Source: JBFLYH01 sp964630235
Lineage (GTDB): Bacteria; Oederibacteriota; JAAXVQ01; JAUVAV01
Reading direction: 5' to 3'
NCBI GenBank assembly: GCA_964630235.1
Contig: CAZVUO010000001.1
Span: 930,001 to 994,000 of the forward strand
Length of the DNA stretch: 64,000 bases
Positions 50,343 through 59,249 of the stretch are shown one piece after another (the first letter of the stretch is position 1; each line of letters begins with the position of its first letter). Made by a program: the position numbers and the translations under genes. The notes beneath the pieces were generated by a model, which searched no databases, was not told where the DNA came from, and was given only the letters and a program-made list of their open reading frames with translations.

Positions 50343-51515
50343 GTGGAAAAAATCCAGGATCACATTAATCTGGGCGTGGCATTTTCCCTAAGCCGCCGCT
50401 ATCAGGACGCCATCCGGGAATTTCAGAAAGCGCTGGCGCTGAACCCCAAGGATGCGGAGGTTCATTTCCAGCTGGGGATCCTCTACTCCAACGTCGGGGA
50501 ATACGACCGCGCGGTCACGGCGTACAAGCAGGTGCTGTCCACCAACCCCATGCACCTGAACGCCCACTGCAAGCTGGGGCTGATCTACGCCAATACGGGC
50601 AAGACCGACGAGGCGATCAGCGAGTTCCGCAAGGCACTGGAGATCAACACCGAGGACTCGGGTCTGCACAACAACCTGGGGGACGCCTACTATAAAAAAG
50701 GCAGTTGGGAAGAGGCGCGGCGCGAATACGAGGCCGCCTTGAAAATCAATCCCAACCTGTCCGAAGTTCATTTCAAGCTGGGGTTCATTCACGAGAGCCA
50801 GGGGCGCTATGCCGAAGGCGTGGCGGAATACGAAGCCGCCCTGAAAATCAACCCCAAGCACGCCGGCATTTACAACATCATCGGCGGTCTGAAGACCAAA
50901 ATGGGAAAACTGGCCGACGCCGAAGTCGCCTTCCGGCAGGCGCTGGAGCTCAATCCGGACGACGTGGTGAGCCTCCAGAACATCGGACAGCTCCTGGTGC
51001 GCGCGAACAAGCCGCGGGACGCCCTGTCCTTCATCCAGCACGCGCTAAAAATCAATCCCAAGAATCTGGACGCCTTCACCCTGCTGGGCCAGATTTACGC
51101 GCTGATGGGGAAGAAGGACGAGGCCATCGCCGCCTACAAGAAAGTGCTGGAGATGAATCCCGCGGACGCCAACCTGCATAAAATCCTGGCCTTCATCTAC
51201 GACCAGCAGGACCAGGCGGCCAACGCGCTCAAGGAATATGAGGCCGCGCTCAAGCTCAATGCCGCCGACGTTACGGTGCAGCTGGGGCTGGCCAACCTGT
51301 TCTACCGTCTGGGCGAATACACCAAGGCCATGTCGGCGTTCAAGGGCGTGATCAAGCTGGAGCCGAACCTGGCCGAGGCCTATCTCAAGCTGGGCAACAT
51401 CTATTACCGCCAGAACGAACACGACAAAGCCCTGAAAGTGTGGGAAAAGGCCTTGGAACTCGATCCCCAGAACGAAATTTTGCGGAACAACCTCAAGTTC
51501 GTCAAGGGTGGCTGA
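50343..51515 (+). CDS. Tetratricopeptide-repeat protein
   Basis: 390 residues made almost wholly of TPR units (about eleven), each with the pattern of Leu/Gly at position 8 and Ala at 20 (for example FQLGILYSNVGEYDRAVTAY). No signal peptide or enzymatic domain is seen. It is probably a cytoplasmic scaffold. GTG 50343 follows AGGAG. It lies between cheR and the MshEN-CheW gene, so it probably brings chemotaxis-type components together; that is inference. Confidence 0.85.
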   Translation: MEKIQDHINLGVAFSLSRRYQDAIREFQKALALNPKDAEVHFQLGILYSNVGEYDRAVTAYKQVLSTNPMHLNAHCKLGLIYANTGKTDEAISEFRKALEINTEDSGLHNNLGDAYYKKGSWEEARREYEAALKINPNLSEVHFKLGFIHESQGRYAEGVAEYEAALKINPKHAGIYNIIGGLKTKMGKLADAEVAFRQALELNPDDVVSLQNIGQLLVRANKPRDALSFIQHALKINPKNLDAFTLLGQIYALMGKKDEAIAAYKKVLEMNPADANLHKILAFIYDQQDQAANALKEYEAALKLNAADVTVQLGLANLFYRLGEYTKAMSAFKGVIKLEPNLAEAYLKLGNIYYRQNEHDKALKVWEKALELDPQNEILRNNLKFVKGG

Positions 51516-51517
51516 GC

Positions 51518-52159
51518 ATGGCGTTCATTCAGCGTCAGCAGGAAAAATCACTGGGTGAACTGCTGGTGCAGAGCGGCCGGCTCCAGCGCGAACAGCTGGA
51601 TAAGGCGCTGGCCGAGCAGCAGCGCGCGGCGGAACCGCTGGGCAAGACCCTGGTGCGCCTGGGGTACGTGCAGGAGGAAGACATCCTCCACGCCCTGCAG
51701 GGGCTCCTGGTGGTGACTTTCCGGCTGGCCCGGGAGGAGTTCGCTTTTGAAGCGCTGTTTGTCCGGGAGATCATCCGCTGCCAGCAGGTGAACCATCTGC
51801 CCAAAATGCCCCCGTTCATCGAGGGGCTGATCAAATACCGTGGCCTGGTGGTGCCGGTGATCAACCTGGCTCGCCGCCTGGGCCAGGAGCCCCAGGCTCC
51901 CACCGACGAAACCCGCATCATCGTGGTGGAGATCGTCTCGCAGTTGTTCGGTTTGGTGGTGGACGAGGTCGAGGCGGTGCTGCAGCTGCCCATTGACCGG
52001 ATCGAAAGCAGCCCGACCCTCCTGCACGGGCTGGACCAGCGCTATGTGTACGGCGTGGGCAAACACCAGAATCACCTGATCACGGTCCTGCATCTCGAAG
52101 CCATTTTGGAAAACGTCAACGCCCACAAATGGGTCGAAGCCGCTGGAGAATCGGCATGA
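51518..52159 (+). CDS. MshEN-like (c-di-GMP-binding type) domain fused to CheW
   Basis: 213 residues. Residues 11-61 show two tandem 24-residue motifs of the MshEN/GspE-N type: LGELLVQSGRLQREQL...ALAEQ and, after a five-residue spacer, LGKTLVRLGYVQEEDILHALQ. Residues about 63-205 form a CheW domain (FRLAREEFAFEALFVREI, GLIKYRGLVVPVINL, LVVDEVEAVLQLP). MshEN domains bind c-di-GMP. The arginine expected at the start of the first motif is Ser here, so binding is uncertain. ATG 51518 lies three bases after the TPR gene. Confidence 0.82.
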   Translation: MAFIQRQQEKSLGELLVQSGRLQREQLDKALAEQQRAAEPLGKTLVRLGYVQEEDILHALQGLLVVTFRLAREEFAFEALFVREIIRCQQVNHLPKMPPFIEGLIKYRGLVVPVINLARRLGQEPQAPTDETRIIVVEIVSQLFGLVVDEVEAVLQLPIDRIESSPTLLHGLDQRYVYGVGKHQNHLITVLHLEAILENVNAHKWVEAAGESA

Positions 52160-54375
52160 GCGAGAAGGAAGACGCCCAGAGTCTGCGCGAGTTCGAGTAC
52201 GGCATCGACCAGAACGATGCCTCGGCCCACAACAATCTGGGCGTTTTCTATTACTCCAAAGGCATGTACGTCGAGGCCGTCAAGGAGTTCAAACGCGCCC
52301 TGGAGATCGACCACAACCTGTCGCAGGCCATGGAGAACCTGCAAGCGGTCAACAAGAACACCGGCATTTACGACCGCGCCATCGGCGCCTACCAGCGGGC
52401 GATCCAAATGTATCCCGACGACGCGGACGCCCACTACAACCTGGGCAACGCCTTCCGCTACACCGGCCGCTATCAGGAAGCCATATCCGAATACCAGCGC
52501 GCCGTCGAGATCACCCCGTCCCACTTGTTCGCCATCAATTCGCTGGGCATTGTATACAAAAGCCTGGGGCGCTTTGACGAAGCCATGGAGATCATGAAAA
52601 AAGGCATCGCCCAGGCGCCGCATTTCGCGGACCTGCACAACACGCTGGGCGAGATTTACTATAATAAGGGGTTGTACGACCAAGCGATCCGCGAGTTTCA
52701 GACCGCGGTGCAGATCAACCCGGAATTCGCCGTGGCCCACTATAACCTGGGGTTCGCCTACGGCGACAAGGGCATGAACCAGGAGGCGGAGCGGGAGTTC
52801 TCCAGGGCGGTGGAAATCAACCCGGGCTATGCGCAAACCTCCACCAACCTCGCGATTGACTACTACAAAGGCGGCGAGGACGCGTCCGCCGGCGCGGAAA
52901 CCGCGGCGGCCGGCGCGTCCCCGGCCGAGTCCGATCCGGCCGCGGCCTACAAGGAGCTGGGCAAGGCCTACCGTCTGAAGGGCCTGCTCAACGAGGCCAT
53001 CCAGCAGTACGAGAAGGCCGTGGCGGTCAAGCCCAAGGACGCCGAACTCGCCAACAGTCTGGGCGAAGTGTATTTCGACCTCAACCATCCCACCGAGGCC
53101 ATCAAGTATTTCCGGCGCGCCCAGGAACTCGACCCCGCCTATAGCGACGCCTTGATCAACGCCGGCATCCTGTACCGACAGCAGGGTATGTTCCCCGAGG
53201 CCGAGGACCAGCTGCGCCGGGTTTTCGAGCGGGATCCGGAAAACGTCCGCAGCCACTATGAGCTGGGGATCGTCTACTACCGCCAGGGCAAGATCCAGGA
53301 GGCGATCACCGAGATCGAGCGCGCCATCGCCAAGAACCCTCACTTCGCGGACGCCCACTACCAGCTGGGCATTTACTACTACCGGCACAACAACTACGAC
53401 GGCGCGGTGCGCGAATTCCGGCGGGCGATCGAACTGTCGCCGGCCTACGCCCAGGACAGCGAGGCCAACATCTACCTGGGGCTGGCCCTGGCCGATAAGG
53501 GGCGTTTCGAGGAGGCTATTATCGAGTACCAAAAAGCCCTGGCCGTGGACCCGGAGAACGCGGTGGCCCACAATTCCCTGGGCATGGCGTATAAAAGCAT
53601 CGGGAATTTCGAAGACGCCCTGGACGAATACGGCAAAGCCATTGGGATCAATCCCCAGTATGCCAAGGCTTACAATAACCTGGGTGTCATCTATTATCAG
53701 AAGGGGATCTACGACAAGGCGATCGAGGAGTTCAACCATGCCCTGGCCATTGACCCCAACTACGACACCGCCAAGCGCAACCTGGTCTCCGCGGCGAAGA
53801 AGAAGGATATTTTCAAGGAAGCCATCGAAAAACTGCAGGCGGACATCAAGGCCAACCCCCAGAACGCCGCTGCCCATTACGACCTGGCCAACGTCTACCG
53901 CAACACCGACCGTTTCGACGAGGCCATCGCCGAGTACAACAAGGCCTTGACGATCAATCCCCGCTACGTCGAGGCCTGCACCAACCTGGGCCTGATCTAC
54001 AAGCGCCTGGACCGCGCCAACGAGGCCCAGGACGTGCTGCTCCGGGCCGTGGCCATCAACCCGGACTACCCGGACGCCCATTATTATCTGGGGGAGATCT
54101 ACCTGCAGAAGAAATGGCTGGACGAAGCCGAGGTGGAGTACGGCCGGACCCTGGAACTGAACCCCAAACATATTGAGGTGCACGAACGGCTGGCCACGAT
54201 CTACGGCCTCCGGTACTGGTGGGACGAGGCCATCGCCGCCTGGGACCGTTTCATCCAGCTCGCCCCCAGCACCGAGGCCGCCCTGCGCGCCGCGGAGAAG
54301 ATGCGGAGCGCCCAGGACTGGCTGGAGACGTTCAGGCCGTCGCCCGGCGCCGCGGCGCGGCGCTTGATCCAATAG
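52156..54375 (+). CDS. Large tetratricopeptide-repeat protein
   Basis: About 739 residues with roughly twenty TPR units (for example YNLGNAFRYTGRYQEAISEY, NLGVIYYQKGIYDKAIEEF), broken by an Ala-rich linker near residue 240. It resembles a duplicated, longer version of the 390-residue TPR protein upstream. No membrane segment or signal peptide is seen. ATG 52156 overlaps the MshEN-CheW stop. Probably a scaffold within the same signalling complex; not proven. Confidence 0.87.
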   Translation: MSEKEDAQSLREFEYGIDQNDASAHNNLGVFYYSKGMYVEAVKEFKRALEIDHNLSQAMENLQAVNKNTGIYDRAIGAYQRAIQMYPDDADAHYNLGNAFRYTGRYQEAISEYQRAVEITPSHLFAINSLGIVYKSLGRFDEAMEIMKKGIAQAPHFADLHNTLGEIYYNKGLYDQAIREFQTAVQINPEFAVAHYNLGFAYGDKGMNQEAEREFSRAVEINPGYAQTSTNLAIDYYKGGEDASAGAETAAAGASPAESDPAAAYKELGKAYRLKGLLNEAIQQYEKAVAVKPKDAELANSLGEVYFDLNHPTEAIKYFRRAQELDPAYSDALINAGILYRQQGMFPEAEDQLRRVFERDPENVRSHYELGIVYYRQGKIQEAITEIERAIAKNPHFADAHYQLGIYYYRHNNYDGAVREFRRAIELSPAYAQDSEANIYLGLALADKGRFEEAIIEYQKALAVDPENAVAHNSLGMAYKSIGNFEDALDEYGKAIGINPQYAKAYNNLGVIYYQKGIYDKAIEEFNHALAIDPNYDTAKRNLVSAAKKKDIFKEAIEKLQADIKANPQNAAAHYDLANVYRNTDRFDEAIAEYNKALTINPRYVEACTNLGLIYKRLDRANEAQDVLLRAVAINPDYPDAHYYLGEIYLQKKWLDEAEVEYGRTLELNPKHIEVHERLATIYGLRYWWDEAIAAWDRFIQLAPSTEAALRAAEKMRSAQDWLETFRPSPGAAARRLIQ

Positions 54376-54394
54376 GCGAGAAAGGATGTCCGGC

Positions 54395-54733
54395 ATGAAA
54401 CTGGTCAAATGCATCCTGCCGCCGGCCAAGCTGGAAGCCGTTAAGCAAGCCCTGCTGCGCGAAGGCGTTCAGGGTATGACGGTGTACGAGGTCCGGGGGT
54501 TCGGCATTCACCAATCCCAGCTCAAGCAAAAGACCAGCCGGAATTACGGGGTTGAATTCCAACCCCGAGTTATGATAGAAGTAGTAATTACGGATAAAAA
54601 AGCGGATAAAGTCCTGAGGGTCATCACCACCACCGGGAAGACCGGCCGGCTGGGGGATGGCAAACTGTTTATGCTGCCGGTGGACGAAGCCGTGCGCATT
54701 CGAACCAGCGAACGCGGGGAAGCGGCGCTGTAG
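54395..54733 (+). CDS. PII-family signalling protein (GlnB/GlnK-like)
   Basis: 112 residues. Starts KLVKCILPPAKLEAVKQAL, with GVQGMTVYEVRGFG leading into the T-loop. The T-loop has the usual length and keeps a Tyr at the position of the uridylylated Tyr51, although the surrounding sequence (KTSRNYGVEF) differs from the classical YRGAEY. The C-terminal signature TGKTGRLGDGKLFMLP carries a short insertion. PII proteins read ATP/ADP and 2-oxoglutarate. ATG 54395 is nine bases after AAAGG; ATG 54386 is too close to it. Sits inside the che operon, with no amtB or glnA adjacent. Confidence 0.88.
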   Translation: MKLVKCILPPAKLEAVKQALLREGVQGMTVYEVRGFGIHQSQLKQKTSRNYGVEFQPRVMIEVVITDKKADKVLRVITTTGKTGRLGDGKLFMLPVDEAVRIRTSERGEAAL

Positions 54734-54758
54734 CCGCCCGGGGAGGGAGGAAGCCGGA

Positions 54759-55136
54759 GTGCCGAGTCGGATCTTGATCGTGGACGACGCGTCGTTTATG
54801 CGCATGATGCTGCGCAATATTCTCACGAGTCACGGCTACGAAATCGTGGGGGAGGCCGAAAATGGCCGGGTGGCCATCGAGGCTTACCAGCGGCTCAAGC
54901 CGGACATCACCCTCGTGGACCTGATCATGCCCGAAATGGGCGGGATCGAGGCCGTCAAGAAAATCATCGAAGTGGACGCCCGCGCGCGGGTCATCATCTG
55001 CAGCGCCATGGGACAGCAGGCCCTGGTGGTGGAAGCCATGCAGGCCGGGGCCCGGGACTTCATCATCAAGCCCTTTCAGCCCACCAGTGTCATTGAGGCC
55101 ATCCAGAAAGTGGAACAGGAAAAGGAAAAGGAGTAG
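54759..55136 (+). CDS. cheY: CheY-like response regulator (first)
   Basis: 125 residues, a single receiver domain. The acidic pair is in RILIVDDASFMR, the phospho-accepting Asp in ITLVDLIMPEMGG, Ser in IICSAMGQQ and the conserved Lys in FIIKPFQP. The start is GTG 54759 with GGAGG upstream. It is followed three bases later by cheC, which could dephosphorylate it. Confidence 0.93.
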   Translation: MPSRILIVDDASFMRMMLRNILTSHGYEIVGEAENGRVAIEAYQRLKPDITLVDLIMPEMGGIEAVKKIIEVDARARVIICSAMGQQALVVEAMQAGARDFIIKPFQPTSVIEAIQKVEQEKEKE

Positions 55137-55139
55137 TCC

Positions 55140-55772
55140 ATGACGGATCCCTCCCAGATCAACGCGTTCTACCGTGACGCCCTGAGGGAGCTGGGCAACA
55201 TCGGCGCCGGAAACGCCGCCACTGCCCTGTCTCAGCTCGTCGGCCGCACGATCAGCATGTCCGTTCCGGAAGTCATGGTGATTCCGATCGAAAAAGTCCC
55301 CGAGGTGGTGGGCGCCAGCGACGAAGTCGTGGCCGGCATTTACCTCGAAGTGTTCGGCGATCTGCCTTCCAAGATTCTCGTGACTTTTCCCCACGGCAAT
55401 CTGGTCCAGCTGACCGACCTGCTGTTGGGCCACACGCTGGGCTCCACGGCGATGCTGAGCGAGATGAAGATGTCAGCGCTCAAGGAGCTCGGGACCATTC
55501 TCTCCGGGGCCTATCTCAACGCGCTGGCCAAATTCCTGGACAAGCGCATGATCCCCTCGGTGCCCGCACTGGCGATTGACACGATGCCCGCGATTCTTGA
55601 AACCATTCTGGTTGAAATTTCCACCGACACCCAATTCGCTTTGATGTTGCGGACGGAAATCATGGAAACCGAGACGAAGATCTCGGGGACGTTTTTTCTG
55701 ATTCCCGAAACCAGCGCGTTGGACCTGATGGTGGAGGCCATCCGGAAGGCAGCTGGGGTTGTCGATGCCTGA
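55140..55772 (+). CDS. cheC: CheC-type CheY-P phosphatase
   Basis: 210 residues. The first phosphatase helix keeps the ExxN pattern (ALRELGNIGAGNAATALS). In the second helix (ALKELGTILSGAYLNAL) the Asn is replaced by Thr, so only one active centre is expected in place of the usual two. CheC dephosphorylates CheY-P and binds CheD, which is encoded next. The stop overlaps the cheD start region. Confidence 0.92.
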   Translation: MTDPSQINAFYRDALRELGNIGAGNAATALSQLVGRTISMSVPEVMVIPIEKVPEVVGASDEVVAGIYLEVFGDLPSKILVTFPHGNLVQLTDLLLGHTLGSTAMLSEMKMSALKELGTILSGAYLNALAKFLDKRMIPSVPALAIDTMPAILETILVEISTDTQFALMLRTEIMETETKISGTFFLIPETSALDLMVEAIRKAAGVVDA

Positions 55773-56268
55773 ACGCATTAAAGTCGGAATGGCGAGCTGG
55801 AAAATCGCGCGCAGCCGGGACGTCTTGGTGACCTTCGGTTTGGGTTCGTGCGTGGGGCTGGGATTGTGGGATCCGGAGCAGCAGATCGCCGCCATGGCGC
55901 ATATCATGCTCCCGGATTCCCGGCAGCCCCGTTTCCGGCAGGAGGTCAATCCCGCCAAGTTCGCCGATACCGCGGTCAAGGCGATGCTGGACCACTTTCC
56001 GCAGCTGGGCGTTCCGATCGCCCGCCTGCAGGCCAAATTGGTCGGCGGAGCGAATATGTTCGCGTTTCCGGGGCGCAACAGCGGCACCGAAAGCACGCTG
56101 AACATCGGACTGCGCAACGTGCAGGCGGTGAAGGAAAAATTGCGCGAGTACGGCATCCCCCTGGTCGGGGAAGATACGGGCGGCAGCCAGGGCCGGTCCG
56201 TGGAATACTACGCGGACTCGGGGCTCATGCATATCCGCACGGCGCTGACCGGAGAGCGTGATCTTTAG
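55765..56268 (+). CDS. cheD: CheD-type chemoreceptor glutamine deamidase
   Basis: 167 residues. The catalytic Cys and His are in TFGLGSCVGLGLWD and AAMAHIMLPDS, and further family marks are LVGGANMF and VGEDTGGSQGRSVEYY. CheD deamidates receptor glutamines and activates CheC. ATG 55765 overlaps the cheC stop; TTG 55759 in the same frame is unlikely. cheC and cheD are a known co-operating pair, which strengthens both calls. Confidence 0.94.
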   Translation: MPERIKVGMASWKIARSRDVLVTFGLGSCVGLGLWDPEQQIAAMAHIMLPDSRQPRFRQEVNPAKFADTAVKAMLDHFPQLGVPIARLQAKLVGGANMFAFPGRNSGTESTLNIGLRNVQAVKEKLREYGIPLVGEDTGGSQGRSVEYYADSGLMHIRTALTGERDL

Positions 56269-56805
56269 ATGCAGCTGAGCCGTGAGATTAAAAACGAGAT
56301 CCGGCTGGTGGTGTTCAAGCTCGGCGGGGAGGAATTCGGGGCGCCCATCCACCAGGTGCATGAAATCCTGCGGCTGGTGGAAGTGACCCGGGTGCCGCGG
56401 GCCCCGCGCTTCATCGAAGGGGTCGTGAATTTACGGGGGCGCGTCATTCCTGTTTTGGATTTGCGCCGCCGTTTCGATCTGCCGCTGGACACCACCCCGG
56501 CGCGGAAACAGCGGATCATGGAAGTCGAGGTGGAGGGGCAGATCCTCGGTATGGTGGTGGACGAGGTCAGCGAAGTGGTGCGGCTGCCCGTGGACGCGAT
56601 CGAATCGCCGCCTGCCATGGTGGCGGACATCGCCGGGGAATACCTCGCCGGCATTGGGAAGCTGCCCGGCCGGATCATCATCATGCTGAATTTCGACAAG
56701 ATCCTTTCGGAACAGGAAACCCATCAGCTGGAGCAGGCCGCTTTGGAAAGCCTGCCCGCGGGGCGGGTTGAACTTGAGGATACTTCACAGCGGGAGGAAA
56801 GATAA
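56269..56805 (+). CDS. cheW: CheW-type coupling protein
   Basis: 178 residues. A canonical CheW fold: LVVFKLGGEEFGAPIHQVHEI, RFIEGVVNLRGRVIPVLDL and GMVVDEVSEVVRLPVDAIE. It lacks the extra N-terminal domain of the other CheW protein at 51518. CheW links receptors to CheA; no CheA is encoded in the window. The gene directly abuts cheD and overlaps the second cheY (TAATG). Confidence 0.94.
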   Translation: MQLSREIKNEIRLVVFKLGGEEFGAPIHQVHEILRLVEVTRVPRAPRFIEGVVNLRGRVIPVLDLRRRFDLPLDTTPARKQRIMEVEVEGQILGMVVDEVSEVVRLPVDAIESPPAMVADIAGEYLAGIGKLPGRIIIMLNFDKILSEQETHQLEQAALESLPAGRVELEDTSQREER

Positions 56806-57170
56806 TGCCAGCCAGAATTCTGATCGCCGATGACGCGGCTTTCATGCGGGTGATGATCCGCGGTATTTTGGAAAAACAGAACTACGAGATCGTGGGCGAG
56901 GCCAAGGACGGCCGTGAAGCGGTTGACCTGTTCAAAAAGCTGCACCCCGATCTCACGACCATGGACATCATCATGCCCGAGGTGAACGGCATCGAGGCCG
57001 TCAAGGAGATCATCCAGACGGACCCGAAAGCCGTCATCATCATGTGCAGCGCCATGGGACAGCAGGCGATGGTGATTGAGGCGATCGCCGCCGGGGCCAA
57101 GGACTTCGTCATCAAACCCTTCCAGCCGCCCCGCGTCCTCGAAGCCGTGGAACGCGCGCTGGCGAAATAA
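56805..57170 (+). CDS. cheY: CheY-like response regulator (second)
   Basis: 121 residues, a single receiver domain with ILIADDAAFMR, the phosphorylation site in DLTTMDIIMPEVNG, MCSAMGQQAMV and the Lys of FVIKPFQPP. It is close to the first CheY-like protein (54759), especially after the Asp, and looks like a duplicate. Two CheY copies with one CheC suggest one may act as output and the other as a phosphate sink; that is inference. Confidence 0.93.
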   Translation: MPARILIADDAAFMRVMIRGILEKQNYEIVGEAKDGREAVDLFKKLHPDLTTMDIIMPEVNGIEAVKEIIQTDPKAVIIMCSAMGQQAMVIEAIAAGAKDFVIKPFQPPRVLEAVERALAK

Positions 57171-57190
57171 GATCCCTCTCCCGGTTTTTC

Positions 57191-58264
57191 ATGGATCCCT
57201 CCCGCCCCATTAAAGTTCTGGTGGTTGATGATTCCGCCTTCATGCGCAAGACCATCAGCAACATCCTGAACGCCGCCGAGGAAATCGAAGTGGTGGCGAC
57301 CGCCCGCGACGGGCTGGAGGCCATCCAGAAAGTCACCGATTACCATCCGGACGTGGTGACGCTCGACATCGAGATGCCCCGGCTCGACGGCCTGCAGACC
57401 ATCGGCTACATCATGAGCGAGTGCCCGACGCCGGTGGTGATGCTCTCGGCCTATACCGAACGCGGCGGCGAAATGACCCTGCGGGCCCTGGAATACGGGG
57501 CCGTGGATTTCGTGTGCAAGCCCTCCGGACCGATCAGTCTGGATCTGGCCAAGGTGGCCGAAGAGCTGATCGGAAAAGTTCGTACCGCGTCGCAGGTTGA
57601 CGTCACCCGCCTCAAATTCCTCGAATACGAGCGCCTGGAGAAGACCGCGCCCCTGCCCGAGACCTTCAAGGCCGGGCGCCAAGTCGTGGTCATCGGCAGT
57701 TCCACCGGCGGCCCCCGCGCGCTCTACGAAGTGATTCCCAGACTGCCCGCGGACCTGCCGGCGGCCGTGCTGGTGGTTCAGCACATGTCGTCGGGGTTCA
57801 CCAAGTCGCTCGCCGAACGCCTGGACCGCGTCAGCCAGCTGACGGTCAAGGAGGCGGAGGAGGGCGACGAGGTGCTGGCCGGGCACGTCTACGTGGCGCC
57901 GAGCAACTTTCACATGATCGTGGTGAGCGAAGGAGGCAAGGACGTCATCCGCCTGCACCAGGGCCCCACGCGCAACAGCGTGCGCCCCGCGGTGGACGTG
58001 ACCTTGGAAGCGGCCGCCAAGCTCTACCGCGGCAACTGCCTGGCCGTGATCCTGACCGGCATGGGGCACGACGGCACCCAGGGCAGCCAGATGGTCAGCC
58101 AGGCCGGCGGCAAGGTTTTGGCCGAAGACCGCTCCACCTGCGTGGTGTACGGCATGCCCAAATCCGTGGTCGAAGCCGGGGTGGCAAACGGCATCTATCC
58201 GATCCAGGCCATGAGCGGCCAGATCCACCGGCTGGTCCTGGCGAACAAAGCGGGGGTCAGATGA
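57191..58264 (+). CDS. cheB: CheB-type protein-glutamate methylesterase
   Basis: 357 residues. Receiver domain 1-125 (VLVVDDSAFMRKTI, Asp in VVTLDIEMPRLDG), a linker, then the methylesterase domain with the catalytic Ser in VIGSSTGGPRAL, His in VVQHMSSGFTKSLAERL and Asp in TGMGHDGTQGS. It opposes CheR by demethylating receptors and also acts as deamidase. It closes the che block. Its stop overlaps the hldD start (ATGA). Confidence 0.95.
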   Translation: MDPSRPIKVLVVDDSAFMRKTISNILNAAEEIEVVATARDGLEAIQKVTDYHPDVVTLDIEMPRLDGLQTIGYIMSECPTPVVMLSAYTERGGEMTLRALEYGAVDFVCKPSGPISLDLAKVAEELIGKVRTASQVDVTRLKFLEYERLEKTAPLPETFKAGRQVVVIGSSTGGPRALYEVIPRLPADLPAAVLVVQHMSSGFTKSLAERLDRVSQLTVKEAEEGDEVLAGHVYVAPSNFHMIVVSEGGKDVIRLHQGPTRNSVRPAVDVTLEAAAKLYRGNCLAVILTGMGHDGTQGSQMVSQAGGKVLAEDRSTCVVYGMPKSVVEAGVANGIYPIQAMSGQIHRLVLANKAGVR

Positions 58265-59232
58265 TCATCATTACCGGCGGGGCGGGATTCATCGGCAGCG
58301 CGATGCTCTGGAAGCTCAACCAGCAGGGACGCGAGGACCTGCTGGTGGTGGACGCGCTGGATGCGACGGACAAATGGCGCAACCTGGTCCACCGCCGCTT
58401 CGCGGACTACTGGGACCACCGCGAATTGCTGTGCCGCCTGGAAGCCGGACGGATGCCCAAGGACGTTACGGCCCTGGTCCATATGGGCGCCTGCAGCTCC
58501 ACCACGGAGCGGGACAGCCAGTATCTCATGCAGAACAACACCCAGTACACCCGCAGTCTGGCTGAATGGGCGCTCAAGTCCGGCGCGCGCTTTATCTACG
58601 CCAGTTCCGGGGCCACGTACGGCGACGGAAGCGAGGGCTACAGCGACGACGACGCGGTGAGCGAACGGCTCAAGCCCCTGAACATGTACGGCTATTCCAA
58701 ACAGTTGTTCGATCTGTGGGCCATCCGCACCGGCGCCGCGAAGACCATCGCCGGCCTGAAGTTTTTCAACGTGTACGGCCCCAATGAATACCATAAGGGT
58801 GAAATGCGGAGCGTCATTCACAAGGCCGTCGGCCAGATCCAGGATACAGGCAGCATCAAGCTGTTCAAGTCCTGCCGGCCCGAGTACCGGGACGGCGAGC
58901 AGGTCCGCGATTTTGTGTATGTGAAGGACGCAGTGGAAGTTATCGCGTGGCTGCTGGAACATCCCCGGGTGGGAGGCATCTTCAACGTGGGCACCGGCCA
59001 GGCGCGGACCTGGAACGACCTGGCGGCCGCCGTGTTCGCCGCCCTCGACCGGCCGCCGCGCATCGAGTACATCGAGATGCCGCTGGAACTGCGCGACCGC
59101 TACCAGTATCGCACCGAAGCGGATGTCCGCAAGCTCCGGGCCGCGGGGTATGACCGCCCGTTTTTCACGCTCGAGGCGGGCGTCGCGGACTATGTAAAAA
59201 AATATTTGATCCAACCCGATCCTTATTTGTAG
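58261..59232 (+). CDS. hldD: ADP-L-glycero-D-manno-heptose 6-epimerase
   Basis: 323 residues of the extended SDR family. NADP-binding GGAGFIGSAM at the start, MGACSSTTERD, the active-site MYGYSKQLFD (YxxxK), and FFNVYGPNEYHK are typical of HldD. It makes the heptose of the LPS inner core, which supports a diderm cell. ATG 58261 overlaps cheB, so LPS heptose synthesis and the signalling genes are in one transcript, an unusual pairing. Confidence 0.92.
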   Translation: MIIITGGAGFIGSAMLWKLNQQGREDLLVVDALDATDKWRNLVHRRFADYWDHRELLCRLEAGRMPKDVTALVHMGACSSTTERDSQYLMQNNTQYTRSLAEWALKSGARFIYASSGATYGDGSEGYSDDDAVSERLKPLNMYGYSKQLFDLWAIRTGAAKTIAGLKFFNVYGPNEYHKGEMRSVIHKAVGQIQDTGSIKLFKSCRPEYRDGEQVRDFVYVKDAVEVIAWLLEHPRVGGIFNVGTGQARTWNDLAAAVFAALDRPPRIEYIEMPLELRDRYQYRTEADVRKLRAAGYDRPFFTLEAGVADYVKKYLIQPDPYL

Positions 59233-59249
59233 CGTAGGAGGCTTTCTCG

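Noticed and set aside
52072..54429. Open frame of 785 codons on the minus strand
   Set aside because: It is the complement of the long TPR gene. The repeated, GC-rich codons keep the opposite strand open, and its translation has no family resemblance.
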